A program made the position numbers and the translations under genes. From an uncultured beta proteobacterium (lineage in GTDB: Bacteria; Pseudomonadota; Gammaproteobacteria; Burkholderiales; Burkholderiaceae_C), in NCBI GenBank assembly GCA_903828665.1, contig CAIKMZ010000057.1, forward strand, positions 1 through 32,644: 32,644 bases of DNA, read 5' to 3'. The notes beneath the pieces are model-generated. The model had not been told where the DNA came from. It searched no databases and saw only the letters and a list, made by a program, of their open reading frames with translations. Shown piece by piece: positions 19,328 to 27,036 of the stretch. The first letter of the stretch is position 1, and every line of letters starts with the position of its first letter.

Positions 19328-20383
19328 ATGCCCTTTCCCACCGCCCTCGAAAATCTGAACGTGGTATCGCAGCTCACGCTGCTGCCACCCTCGCAACTGC
19401 ACGACGACATTCCGGTCACGACACAGGCCACGCGCACCGTCAGCGAGGCCCGGCGCACGCTGGCAGCCATCCTGAGCGGGCACGACCCGCGCTTGTTCGT
19501 CGTGGTCGGCCCGTGCTCGATCCACGACATCAAGGCGGCCATGGAATACGCGCGCAAGCTCAAGGCGCTGGCTGACGAGTTGAAGGAACAGCTCTTCATC
19601 GTGATGCGGGTCTACTTTGAGAAGCCGCGCACCACGGTCGGCTGGAAAGGCCTGATCAACGACCCGCGCATGGACGACAGTTTTCGCATCGACGAAGGCC
19701 TGCACGTGGCGCGCCGGCTGCTGGTCGACCTCAACGAGATGGGCCTGCCCTGCGGCACCGAGGCGCTCGACCCGATCACGCCGCACTACTTGGGCGACCT
19801 GATCGCCTGGAGCGCGATCGGCGCGCGCACGACGGAAAGCCAGACGCACCGCGAACTCGCCAGCGGCCTGTCGAGCCCGGTTGGTTTTAAGAACGGCACC
19901 GACGGCAACCTCGACGTCGCCCTCAATGCCATGCTGTCAGCAGCGCAGCCGCATGCCTTCCTCGGGATCAACGGCGACGGTCAGGTGGCCGTGACGCAGA
20001 CGCGCGGCAATGCCTTCGGGCACCTGATCCTGCGCGGCGGCAGCGTGCCGAACTACGACTCGGTTGCGGTCTCGGAAGCCGAGGCCGCGCTGAAGGCGGC
20101 CAAGCTGCCGGTCAACATCGTGGTCGACTGCAGCCACGCCAATTCGCGCAAGAACCACGCGCTGCAGACCTTGGTGCTCAAGGATGTTGTGCACCAAATC
20201 GCCGACGGCAACCGGGCGATCAAGGGCGTGATGCTCGAGTCGAACCTGTTCGAAGGCAACCAGAAGCTCGGCCGCCTCGAAGACCTGCGCTACGGCGTTT
20301 CCATCACCGATGCCTGTCTTGGCTGGGACACGACCGCCGAGGCCCTGCGCGAAGCCGCTGCGCGCTTGCGCGCTCGACCCTGA
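19328..20383 (+). CDS. aroG: 3-deoxy-7-phosphoheptulonate synthase (class I DAHP synthase)
   Basis: First step of aromatic amino acid synthesis, condensing phosphoenolpyruvate and erythrose 4-phosphate. The 351-residue length and motifs are those of the AroF/G/H family: VVVGPCSIHD, YFEKPRTTVGWKGLINDP, IGARTTESQTHRELASGLS, PVGFKNGTDG, DCSHANSRKNH (metal ligand region) and ESNLFEGNQ. The feedback class (Phe, Tyr or Trp) cannot be read reliably, so the symbol is a family-level choice. The start lies 10 bp after glcF. Grouping with the glycolate genes is positional, with no pathway link. Confidence 0.94.
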   Translation: MPFPTALENLNVVSQLTLLPPSQLHDDIPVTTQATRTVSEARRTLAAILSGHDPRLFVVVGPCSIHDIKAAMEYARKLKALADELKEQLFIVMRVYFEKPRTTVGWKGLINDPRMDDSFRIDEGLHVARRLLVDLNEMGLPCGTEALDPITPHYLGDLIAWSAIGARTTESQTHRELASGLSSPVGFKNGTDGNLDVALNAMLSAAQPHAFLGINGDGQVAVTQTRGNAFGHLILRGGSVPNYDSVAVSEAEAALKAAKLPVNIVVDCSHANSRKNHALQTLVLKDVVHQIADGNRAIKGVMLESNLFEGNQKLGRLEDLRYGVSITDACLGWDTTAEALREAAARLRARP

Positions 20384-20426
20384 TGGCGCCTGCTGCGCCG
20401 CCCTTGTCGCGCCGCAGCGGCCAGGC

Positions 20427-21029
20427 ATGAACGCGGACCTGCTTGCCGGATTCCTATCCGGTGCGGCCTTGATCATGGCGATTGGCGCGCAGAACTCATT
20501 CGTTCTGCGCGAGGGCATCCGGCGCGAGCACGTGCTGCCGATCGTGCTGGTCTGTGCCGGCGCGGACGCGCTGCTGATCGCTGCCGGTGTCGCCGGCCTT
20601 GGCGCTTTGATCCAGTCGATGCCGGTTGTCCTGGATGTGGCCCGTTATGGCGGCGCGGCCTTCCTGCTGGCCTATGGGATGGCGGCTGCGCTGCGGGTTT
20701 TCCAGCCCCACGAATTGACGCTCGATTCAAGCGTCGGAACGACGCTCGGCGCCGCCATGGCCACCTGCCTGGCATTCACTTTTCTCAATCCGCATGTCTA
20801 TCTCGATACCGTGATCCTGCTCGGCTCGCTGGCCAGTCAGCGCGGCGCGCACGGACGCTGGGTTTTCGCCGGTGGCGCTGCAACGGCCAGCTTTGCCTGG
20901 TTCTTCGGGCTCGGCTACGGCGCGCGCCTGCTCGGGCCGCTGTTTGCCAGGCCGATGGCGTGGCGCGTGCTCGACGCACTGATCGCGCTGACCATGTGGG
21001 GCCTGGGCATCAGTCTGCTGGTTGGCTAG
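20427..21029 (+). CDS. LysE/ArgO-family amino acid exporter
   Basis: A 200-residue inner-membrane protein with about six helices. The N-terminus MNADLLAGFLSGAALIMAIGAQNSFVLREGI contains the LysE-family GAQN(A/S)FVL motif, and FTFLNPHVYLDTVILLGS matches the conserved region before helix 4. The family exports basic amino acids (Lys, Arg). The start at 20427 gives the family N-terminus. It lies 43 bp after aroG and may be read through from it, and it converges on the anti-sigma gene. Confidence 0.9.
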   Translation: MNADLLAGFLSGAALIMAIGAQNSFVLREGIRREHVLPIVLVCAGADALLIAAGVAGLGALIQSMPVVLDVARYGGAAFLLAYGMAAALRVFQPHELTLDSSVGTTLGAAMATCLAFTFLNPHVYLDTVILLGSLASQRGAHGRWVFAGGAATASFAWFFGLGYGARLLGPLFARPMAWRVLDALIALTMWGLGISLLVG

Positions 21030-21058
21030 TTTGATTCGTGGCGGCCGGGGCGGTCCGA

Positions 21059-21074
21059 GGCGGCAGCGGCCGCC
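21059..21074. terminator. GC hairpin between convergent genes
   Basis: GGCGGC-AGCG-GCCGCC forms a 6-bp GC stem with a 4-base loop between the LysE-type gene stop and the anti-sigma stop. There is no T-run on either side, so intrinsic termination is plausible but weak. Confidence 0.35.
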
Positions 21075-21077
21075 CGA

Positions 21078-21884
21078 TCACAGCTGCTGGTACACGAGGG
21101 TCGACAAGGCCATCAATTGCTCACGATTGAGCTGGCCCGACAGCGCATAACCAAAACCTTGATCGAACCAGTAGAAGCTCGATACGGCGCCGTCCGATTC
21201 GTAGCGAAACCCGGTCCCGCCCTGATCGATCTTGTCCATCCTTTGGTCAACCGCACCAAGATACAAAGTGATTCGCTGGCCTTCGGCATTTTGAAACATG
21301 AACTGGGCGCGAGCCCCTGTTTCACCGGGCAGCAATCGACCGCCGACCAGTTCATAGCCTTGCGTCGAGAGCTTGGGCACTTTGAGCGTTCTGCCCAGCC
21401 GCTTGGAAAGCCATTGCACCAGATGGTCCTGCTCGGCCGCTGTGACTTCCACCGGGTGGCGCTTTTCCGGCATGTACACGGCATATGCGAAGCTGGCCTG
21501 GCGCACGAACTCGTGCTGCGCCATGGCCTTGGTCGCGATCGCCGGGGCAGCGGGATCGGCACCGAGCTCACCGCGCGAGAGCCAGCCCACGCCAAAAGCG
21601 AGCAGCACACTGGCGGCCATCCCGAACCGGCTCCAGCCGGTCTTCATGTCCTGTTGCATGCTTGAAAATCGCCCGGCCGCCTGCAACAGCGACGCGGGAA
21701 TCGGTTCATCCAGGACACTGCGGTTTAGTTCGCGCAAGCCGTCGCGCTGCTCGATCCACGACCTGAGGGTTTCAGCCGCTTGGGGGTCTTTCAGCGCCAG
21801 CGCGTCGATCGCCCGTTGCCGGGCCTCGGGCGCGAGCAGATCCACCAGCGCGTGCATGTCATCTGGGTTCATCGGGTTTGTCAT
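21078..21884 (-). CDS. Membrane anti-sigma factor for the adjacent ECF sigma factor
   Basis: This 268-residue protein follows an ECF sigma gene with ATGA overlap (stop and start share bases 21882-21883). Residues 1-85 form a helical cytoplasmic part starting with a short anti-sigma-like domain (MHALVDLLAPEARQRAIDAL, WIEQRDGLRELN), one TM helix lies at about 87-103, and the rest is a periplasmic domain of about 165 residues. No H-x3-C-x2-C zinc motif is present, and there are essentially no cysteines. Position and topology support the anti-sigma role; the periplasmic signal is unknown. It is presumably inactivated by release or proteolysis of the sigma-binding part. Confidence 0.8.
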   Translation of the reverse strand: MTNPMNPDDMHALVDLLAPEARQRAIDALALKDPQAAETLRSWIEQRDGLRELNRSVLDEPIPASLLQAAGRFSSMQQDMKTGWSRFGMAASVLLAFGVGWLSRGELGADPAAPAIATKAMAQHEFVRQASFAYAVYMPEKRHPVEVTAAEQDHLVQWLSKRLGRTLKVPKLSTQGYELVGGRLLPGETGARAQFMFQNAEGQRITLYLGAVDQRMDKIDQGGTGFRYESDGAVSSFYWFDQGFGYALSGQLNREQLMALSTLVYQQL

Positions 21885-22432
21885 TTCATTCGCCTCAGCA
21901 CCGGTACCGACCTTGGGGCCGTGCTACCCATCTCGGTTGCTGCGGGCCGATCCTTCGGCTCGTCGAGCAGTTCACGCAAACGGCTTCTCGCGCGTGACAG
22001 GCGCGACATGACCGTGCCGATCGGCACGCCCGTGACCTTGGCAACCGCTTCGTAAGACATCTCCTCCAGGGTCACCAGGAGCAGCATGGCCCGCTGGTCA
22101 TCGGGCAGACGCAGCAGGCAGCGCTGAAGGTCGATCGCGAAACCGGTCGACGTATCGGGCGCGCGCAATTCCTGCGCGACATCTTCCAAATCCACGGTCG
22201 GTGCCAATCGGGCGCGCGTGAGTCCCTGGCGTACCTGGCTGATGAACACGTTATGCATCAGCGTGAACAGCCAGGCCCGCAGATCGGTGCCCGCCTGCCA
22301 CAAACGCCATCGGGTGCAGGCGCGCTCCAGGGTATCCTGAACCAGATCGTCGGCAGCCCAGACGTCCCCTGTCAGGACGCGCGCGTAGCGCCGCAGGCCC
22401 GGAATGTGCGCGGTGATGGGTTGCCGATTCAT
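21881..22432 (-). CDS. ECF-type RNA polymerase sigma factor
   Basis: A 183-residue sigma factor with region 2 (YARVLTGDVWAADDLVQDTLERA then WRLWQAGTDLRAWLFTLMHNVFISQVR) and region 4 (LLRLPDDQRAMLLLVTLEEMSYEAVAKVTGVPIGTVMSRLSRARSRLRELL), no region 1 or 3, and a short Pro-rich tail. This is the ECF design. It starts 30 bp after the COG4315-like lipoprotein gene and is coupled to its anti-sigma. It probably autoregulates the operon from the promoter-like site at 22902-22932. The signal is unknown; a neighbouring glutathione peroxidase hints at oxidative stress. Confidence 0.93.
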   Translation of the reverse strand: MNRQPITAHIPGLRRYARVLTGDVWAADDLVQDTLERACTRWRLWQAGTDLRAWLFTLMHNVFISQVRQGLTRARLAPTVDLEDVAQELRAPDTSTGFAIDLQRCLLRLPDDQRAMLLLVTLEEMSYEAVAKVTGVPIGTVMSRLSRARSRLRELLDEPKDRPAATEMGSTAPRSVPVLRRMK

Positions 22433-22462
22433 GGTCGTCCGGGCGCTTCCTGTGCAATGGGA

Positions 22463-22861
22463 TCAGGGCCTGGCGGCCTGCCACACCTTGTTGAACCCAT
22501 CGCCGGTTCGGTCACCCGGCTTGTCGTCCTTGGCCCAGAAGTACAGGGGCTTTCCCTTGAACGCCCATTGTTTCTTGCCATCATCACGAGCAAGGACCGT
22601 GAAATCGCCCGATGCCTGAGCTGTTTCGGCAGCCATCAGCGGCGGCCAGTTGTTGGCGCAGGCCCCGTTGCAAACGGACTTGGAACTGCCGGCGACATCC
22701 TTGTCGAAGGTGTAGAGCGTCATGCCGTTGGGGCCGGTCAATACGCCATCAGCCACATTGGCCGGCGCGCTGGCCATGGAGGCACAACCACCCAACAGGA
22801 TGGCGGTCAGACAGAAGGTGGACGCTGATTTGCGCGCCAGACGGGAGATTGAAGATTGCAT
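22463..22861 (-). CDS. Secreted lipoprotein, COG4315-like
   Basis: A 132-residue predicted lipoprotein. The N-terminus has a basic stretch, a hydrophobic core and the lipobox LGGC (Cys about 26). The mature part has LTGPNGMTLYTFDKD, the Yx[FWY]xxD motif of COG4315, followed by SVCNGACANNWPPL and a second half QWAFKGKPLYFWAKDDKPGD, a partial repeat of the same fold unit. The ATG at 22861 has GGAG about seven bases before it; the longer upstream frame has no signal peptide. It heads the ECF sigma operon, so it may report envelope status or be a target. Function is unknown. Confidence 0.88.
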   Translation of the reverse strand: MQSSISRLARKSASTFCLTAILLGGCASMASAPANVADGVLTGPNGMTLYTFDKDVAGSSKSVCNGACANNWPPLMAAETAQASGDFTVLARDDGKKQWAFKGKPLYFWAKDDKPGDRTGDGFNKVWQAARP

Positions 22862-22880
22862 GGGTGCTCCAGGTTGGATT

Positions 22881-22896
22881 CCCACCGATGGGTGGG
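22881..22896 (-). promoter_or_regulatory. Leader hairpin or operator upstream of lipoprotein gene
   Basis: CCCACC-GATG-GGTGGG is a perfect 6-bp inverted repeat with a 4-base loop between the predicted -10 and the ribosome site of the lipoprotein gene. It could be a transcript hairpin or a protein site. Confidence 0.3.
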
Positions 22897-22901
22897 TATA
22901 A

Positions 22902-22932
22902 GGATGAACGCCTGGGAGCGTCGCTTTATTCC
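22902..22932 (-). promoter_or_regulatory. Candidate ECF sigma promoter
   Basis: On the minus strand GGAATAAA (22932-22925) is followed after 14 bases by CGTTCATCC (22910-22902), then about 40 bases to the ATG of the first operon gene. A GGAA-type -35 with a CGT-type -10 is typical of ECF sigma recognition, so autoregulation is plausible. It is a single site judged by eye. Confidence 0.35.
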
Positions 22933-22994
22933 GTCGATCGCCATTTATTTTCTGAACCGGATCGCCGCCGCACCCCGCTCGGGGCGGGAACCTG

Positions 22995-23480
22995 CTACGC
23001 GGCCAGCGCTGCCGCGATGTCCTTTTCCAGGCTCGCGGGCGTATCGGTCGGCGCGTAGCGCTTGATGACCTTGCCATCTTTTCCGACCAGGAACTTGGTG
23101 AAGTTCCATTTGATCGATTTGCTGCCGAGCAGCCCGGGCGCGGTGCTGGCCAGCCACTGGTAGAGCGGATGCGCCTCTGCGCCGTTGACCTTGATCTTGG
23201 CCATCATCGGAAAGCTCACGCCGTAGTTCAACTGGCAGAACTCGGCGATCTCGCCGTTGGAGCCGCTGTCCTGCGAGCCGAACTGGTTGCAGGGGAAGCC
23301 GAGCACCACCAGACCGTCCTTGCCGTGCGCCTGATGCAGGGCTTCCAGGCCGGCAAACTGCGGCGTGAAACCGCAGGCGCTCGCGGTGTTGACGATCAGC
23401 ATGACCTTGCCCTTGAACGCGTTCAGGGCGACGCTCTTGCCGTCGATTTGCAGGGCTTCAAAATCGTAAACAGTGGACAT
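22995..23480 (-). CDS. Glutathione peroxidase family protein (Cys type)
   Basis: A 161-residue thiol peroxidase reducing hydroperoxides. The catalytic motif [11 protein letters not shown] has peroxidatic Cys36 in place of selenocysteine; Gln70 is in [10 protein letters not shown], and the Trp/Asn pair is in [15 protein letters not shown]. The size is that of bacterial BtuE/GPx proteins, which often prefer thioredoxin to glutathione. No signal peptide is seen, so it is cytoplasmic. The ATG at 23480 is preceded by GGAGAAAGAG. It lies 133 bp upstream of the ECF operon on the same strand, and whether it belongs to that regulon is inference. Confidence 0.94.
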   Translation of the reverse strand: MSTVYDFEALQIDGKSVALNAFKGKVMLIVNTASACGFTPQFAGLEALHQAHGKDGLVVLGFPCNQFGSQDSGSNGEIAEFCQLNYGVSFPMMAKIKVNGAEAHPLYQWLASTAPGLLGSKSIKWNFTKFLVGKDGKVIKRYAPTDTPASLEKDIAAALAA

Positions 23481-23538
23481 TGCTCTTTCTCCGCTTTCGT
23501 CAGGTGGAGCGCCAGTTTCGCACTGATCGCAAAAAAGT

Positions 23539-24420
23539 TCAGCGCTTGCCGAAAGTCCACACTGACAGCAATGAGGCCAGCAGGATCAGGCTGCCGCCGA
23601 GCAAGGTGCGCAGCGAAAGTTCGCCCGCGCCCACCAGCACCGAGGACACGCTGGCGAAGATCACTTCCGACAGCATGATGAGCGAAGTCGCGCTCGCGCT
23701 CAGGTGCGCCGCGCCGTATTGCAGGGCGAGATTGCCGGCCAGGAAGGCGAAGCTGATGAAAAGCGCCAGCCCGGCCCAGCCCAGCGCCGGTGCCGGCGGC
23801 GCGGTGACGATGCCAAGCCCCATGCCGAGCAGGGCCACGGCGCTGGCCATGACGGCGCCGCCGCCGAACATGCACAGCATGCGCGATTCGCTTGGCGTGT
23901 GCTTGAACTTGCGCAGGAAGATGTTGGTCAGCGCAAAGCAGAAGCCGCCCATCAGCGCCAGGCCGTCGGCCAGGCTCTCGGGAACCGGCCAGGGCGACTG
24001 CGGCGTTTTGAGTACGATGACAACGCCGGTCAGCGCCAGCACCAGCCGCGCGAGCGATCCCGCTGTCGGCCGCTCGCCGAGCAAGGGCCAGGCCAGCAGC
24101 ACGACCCAGGCCGGCATCAGGTAGAACAGGAGGACGACGCGCACCACGTCGCCCACGGTGATGGCCCAGTTGAAGCCGACGTTGGTCAGCCCCGAGGCCA
24201 GCACCAGAAACCACAGCTCCGGGTGCTTGAGGAAACCGCGCCAGGCACGTGGCCGCAGCAGCAGGAGGAACAGCACGGAAATGGCGTAGATGATGGCCGT
24301 GGCCCACAGCGGGTGCAGGCCGTAGGCCTGCAGCGCGCGAAACGGCCACCATGACACGCCATACAGCAGGGCATTGAGTACCAGCGCCGCGGCCGCGAGC
24401 GCTCGGGGGAATCTCTGCAT
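23539..24420 (-). CDS. EamA/DMT-family membrane transporter
   Basis: A 293-residue inner-membrane protein with about ten hydrophobic helices arranged as two EamA repeats (about 5-140 and 150-290). Characteristic stretches are [14 protein letters not shown] near the N-terminus, [39 protein letters not shown] at the end of repeat 1, and [28 protein letters not shown] in repeat 2. The family exports metabolites or amino acids; the substrate cannot be predicted. The start is the ATG at 24420, with a poor ribosome site, 26 bp after the lplT stop, so it is probably co-transcribed with lplT. Confidence 0.88.
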   Translation of the reverse strand: MQRFPRALAAAALVLNALLYGVSWWPFRALQAYGLHPLWATAIIYAISVLFLLLLRPRAWRGFLKHPELWFLVLASGLTNVGFNWAITVGDVVRVVLLFYLMPAWVVLLAWPLLGERPTAGSLARLVLALTGVVIVLKTPQSPWPVPESLADGLALMGGFCFALTNIFLRKFKHTPSESRMLCMFGGGAVMASAVALLGMGLGIVTAPPAPALGWAGLALFISFAFLAGNLALQYGAAHLSASATSLIMLSEVIFASVSSVLVGAGELSLRTLLGGSLILLASLLSVWTFGKR

Positions 24421-24446
24421 GACCGGGGGGCGGCGGCTAGACCGGA

Positions 24447-25730
24447 TCAACCATGAAGATTGTCGTTGCGTGCAATGCCCAGCAGATGCTCGACCTCGGC
24501 GCGATGGTTCACGCAGTTGCGCGCATGCCAGCGCCGGATCAGCCACATGAAGCTGGCGATCACGAGGCCAAAGGCCGTGATCGAGGCGAAGGTCGGCAGG
24601 CCCAGGCCGGTCGAGAGGCTGTAGGCCGCGCCCAGCCCCAGGATGCAGGCCTGCTCGTTGAAGTTTTGCACCGCGATCGAGCGCCCCGCGCCCATCAGGT
24701 TGTGTCCGCGGTGCTGCAGCAGCGCGTTCATCGGCACCACCAGGAAACCGCCGAGCGCGCCGAGCAGGATCAGGAACGGTGCGGCGAGCCAGACGTTGTC
24801 GATGACGTTGAGCATGATGATCAGGACGCCCATGCCGATGCCCAGCGTGATCACGCGCGGGCCGTCTTCGAGCCGCATGCGCAGCGACGCGACGACGGCG
24901 CCGACCGCCATGCCGATCGCCACCACGCCCTGCAGCGCCGAGGCCTGCGTCACGCTGTAGCCCAGCGCGGCGGCGGCCCAGGCCAATACGATGAACCGCA
25001 GATTGCCGGCTACGCCCCAGATCAGGGTCGTGGCGGCGAGCGAAATCTGGCCCAGCTTGTCGCGCCAAAGCCGCGTGTTGCAGATCCAGAAATCGGGCAG
25101 CAGCGTGGTGATGCGTTTGGGCATCGGGCGCATCTCGACGCCCGACAGCGGAATGTGGGTGTTGAACCAGGCCGCCAGCAGGTAGACGAAGATCAGCACG
25201 CCGATGGCGGCCTCGGGCGGTGATTCGATGCCGATGTCGAGCAGCGGCACATCGAACGACAACAACCACGGCGAGACGATCGGCCCGACCAGCTGGCCGC
25301 CGAGCAGCACGCCCAGGATGATAGAGGCGATGGTCAATCCTTCGATCCAGCCGTTGGCCTTGACCAGTTGCGAGGCCGGCAGCAATTCGGTCAGGATGCC
25401 GTACTTGGCGGGCGAATAGGCGGCTGCGCCCAGGCCCACGATGGCATAGGACATCAGCGGATGCGTGCCGAACAGCATCAGCAGGCAACCGCCGATCTTG
25501 ATGAAATTGCTGATCAGCATGACCCGGCCCTTGGGCATGGAGTCGGCATAGGCGCCGACAAAGGGCGCCAGGATCACGTAGAACAGCGCAAACATCGGCA
25601 CCAGAGCGGCCTGCTGCCACTCGGCTTGCTTGCTGGTTCTGAGCAACTGGACGGCCGCGACAAACAGTGCGTTGTCGGCCAGCGAGCTAAAAAACTGCGC
25701 CGACATGATGGTGAAAAAGCCGCGTTTCAT
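24447..25730 (-). CDS. lplT: Lysophospholipid transporter LplT
   Basis: A 427-residue MFS protein that flips lysophospholipids inward for re-acylation. The start MKRGFFTIMSAQFFSSLADNALFVAAVQLL and the later YSPAKYGILTELLPASQLVKANGWIEGLTIASIILG are recognisable LplT-family segments, with about twelve helices. The ATG at 25730 is used because upstream in-frame sequence has no membrane or family character. Pairing with alr, here divergent over 181 bp, is familiar in betaproteobacteria. No acyltransferase (aas) is fused or adjacent, so re-acylation would be done elsewhere. Confidence 0.93.
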   Translation of the reverse strand: MKRGFFTIMSAQFFSSLADNALFVAAVQLLRTSKQAEWQQAALVPMFALFYVILAPFVGAYADSMPKGRVMLISNFIKIGGCLLMLFGTHPLMSYAIVGLGAAAYSPAKYGILTELLPASQLVKANGWIEGLTIASIILGVLLGGQLVGPIVSPWLLSFDVPLLDIGIESPPEAAIGVLIFVYLLAAWFNTHIPLSGVEMRPMPKRITTLLPDFWICNTRLWRDKLGQISLAATTLIWGVAGNLRFIVLAWAAAALGYSVTQASALQGVVAIGMAVGAVVASLRMRLEDGPRVITLGIGMGVLIIMLNVIDNVWLAAPFLILLGALGGFLVVPMNALLQHRGHNLMGAGRSIAVQNFNEQACILGLGAAYSLSTGLGLPTFASITAFGLVIASFMWLIRRWHARNCVNHRAEVEHLLGIARNDNLHG

Positions 25731-25911
25731 TGTCTGCTGGCGCGCATCAGGGGTGCTGATTCGATGGTTTGATGGGATGTCTCCGGACGATGGCAGGTTA
25801 TAGCACGTCCCAGGGTTACTCCAGGTTACTGCGGCGAGGTGCGGCACGTGTTGCGCAGCGGGTCCCGCGAGGTGTCAAAATCCGGACTCCAGCCGCCACC
25901 GCGTCAGCGCC

Positions 25912-27036
25912 ATGCCCCGTCCGATCCAAGCCACCATCCATCCTGCTGCCCTCGTTAACAACCTGGCGCGCGCGCGCGTTGCCGCGCCCGAGGCGCGCGT
26001 CTGGGCCGTCGTCAAGGCCAACGCCTACGGCCACGGCATCGAGCGCGTATTCGAAGGCCTGCGCGGCGCCGACGGCTTTGCCCTGCTGGACCTGGACGAA
26101 GCGCAGCGCGTGCGCACGCTGGGCTGGCGCGGCCCGATCCTGCTGCTCGAAGGCGTGTTCGAGCAGCGCGACCTGGAACTGTGCTCGCGCCTGGACCTGT
26201 GGCACGCCGTGCACTGCGACGAGCAGATCGACATGCTGGCCACGCACAAGACCCACGTGCCGCACCGGGTCTTCCTGAAAATGAACTCCGGCATGAACCG
26301 CCTGGGCTTCACGCCCGAGCGCTACCGCAGCGCCTGGACGCGCCTGAATGCCTTGCCGCAGGTCGATGAAATCTCGCTGATGACACACTTCAGCGACGCC
26401 GATGGCGCGCGCGGCGTCGCCGCCCAGATGGCCGTGTTTGCCGCGGTCACGCGCGACCTGCCGGGCGAGCGCTCGCTGAGCAACAGCGCCGCCACCTTGC
26501 GCCACAGCATGCCGCTGGACGCGGGCGATGGCTGGGCCGCCTCGGACTGGGTGCGTCCCGGCATCGCGATCTACGGCAGCGCGCCCGACTTTCCCGAGCA
26601 CAGCGCCGCCGACTGGGGCCTGCAGCCGGCCATGACCCTCGCGGCCCGGATCATCGGCACGCAGACCCTGGTGCCGGGAGACTGCGTCGGCTACGGATCG
26701 AGCTTTGTCGCCGAGCGGCCGATGCGCATCGGCGTCGTGGCCTGCGGTTACGCCGACGGCTACCCGCGGGTCTGCCCGACTGGCACGCCGGTGCTGGTCA
26801 ATGGCGTGCGCAGCCACACGGTCGGGCGCGTCAGCATGGACATGCTGATCGTGGATCTGACCGCCTTGCCCGCTGCCGGCTTCGGCAGCGAGGTCACGTT
26901 ATGGGGCAAGACTGCAAACGGCGCGGTCCTGGGCATCGACGAGGTCGCCCAGTGCGCCGGCACGGTCGGTTACGAACTGATGTGCGCGCTGGCGCAGCGG
27001 GTGCCGGTCATCACGGGCGCCGACGAAACTTCTTGA
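25912..27036 (+). CDS. alr: Alanine racemase
   Basis: The 374-residue PLP enzyme interconverts L- and D-alanine for peptidoglycan. The PLP lysine is Lys35 in [11 protein letters not shown], the second catalytic base Tyr261 is in [11 protein letters not shown], and NSGMNRLGF and RPGIAIYGS are family motifs. The fold is an N-terminal TIM barrel plus a C-terminal beta domain. It is divergent from lplT. Its last 26 bp overlap the convergent P-type ATPase gene. Confidence 0.97.
   Translation: MPRPIQATIHPAALVNNLARARVAAPEARVWAVVKANAYGHGIERVFEGLRGADGFALLDLDEAQRVRTLGWRGPILLLEGVFEQRDLELCSRLDLWHAVHCDEQIDMLATHKTHVPHRVFLKMNSGMNRLGFTPERYRSAWTRLNALPQVDEISLMTHFSDADGARGVAAQMAVFAAVTRDLPGERSLSNSAATLRHSMPLDAGDGWAASDWVRPGIAIYGSAPDFPEHSAADWGLQPAMTLAARIIGTQTLVPGDCVGYGSSFVAERPMRIGVVACGYADGYPRVCPTGTPVLVNGVRSHTVGRVSMDMLIVDLTALPAAGFGSEVTLWGKTANGAVLGIDEVAQCAGTVGYELMCALAQRVPVITGADETS

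Noticed and set aside
23539..25620. A 693-codon minus-strand frame joining the lplT region to the EamA gene
   Set aside because: The part upstream of 24420 is out of frame with LplT and has shadow composition; only the last 293 codons are the real EamA protein.
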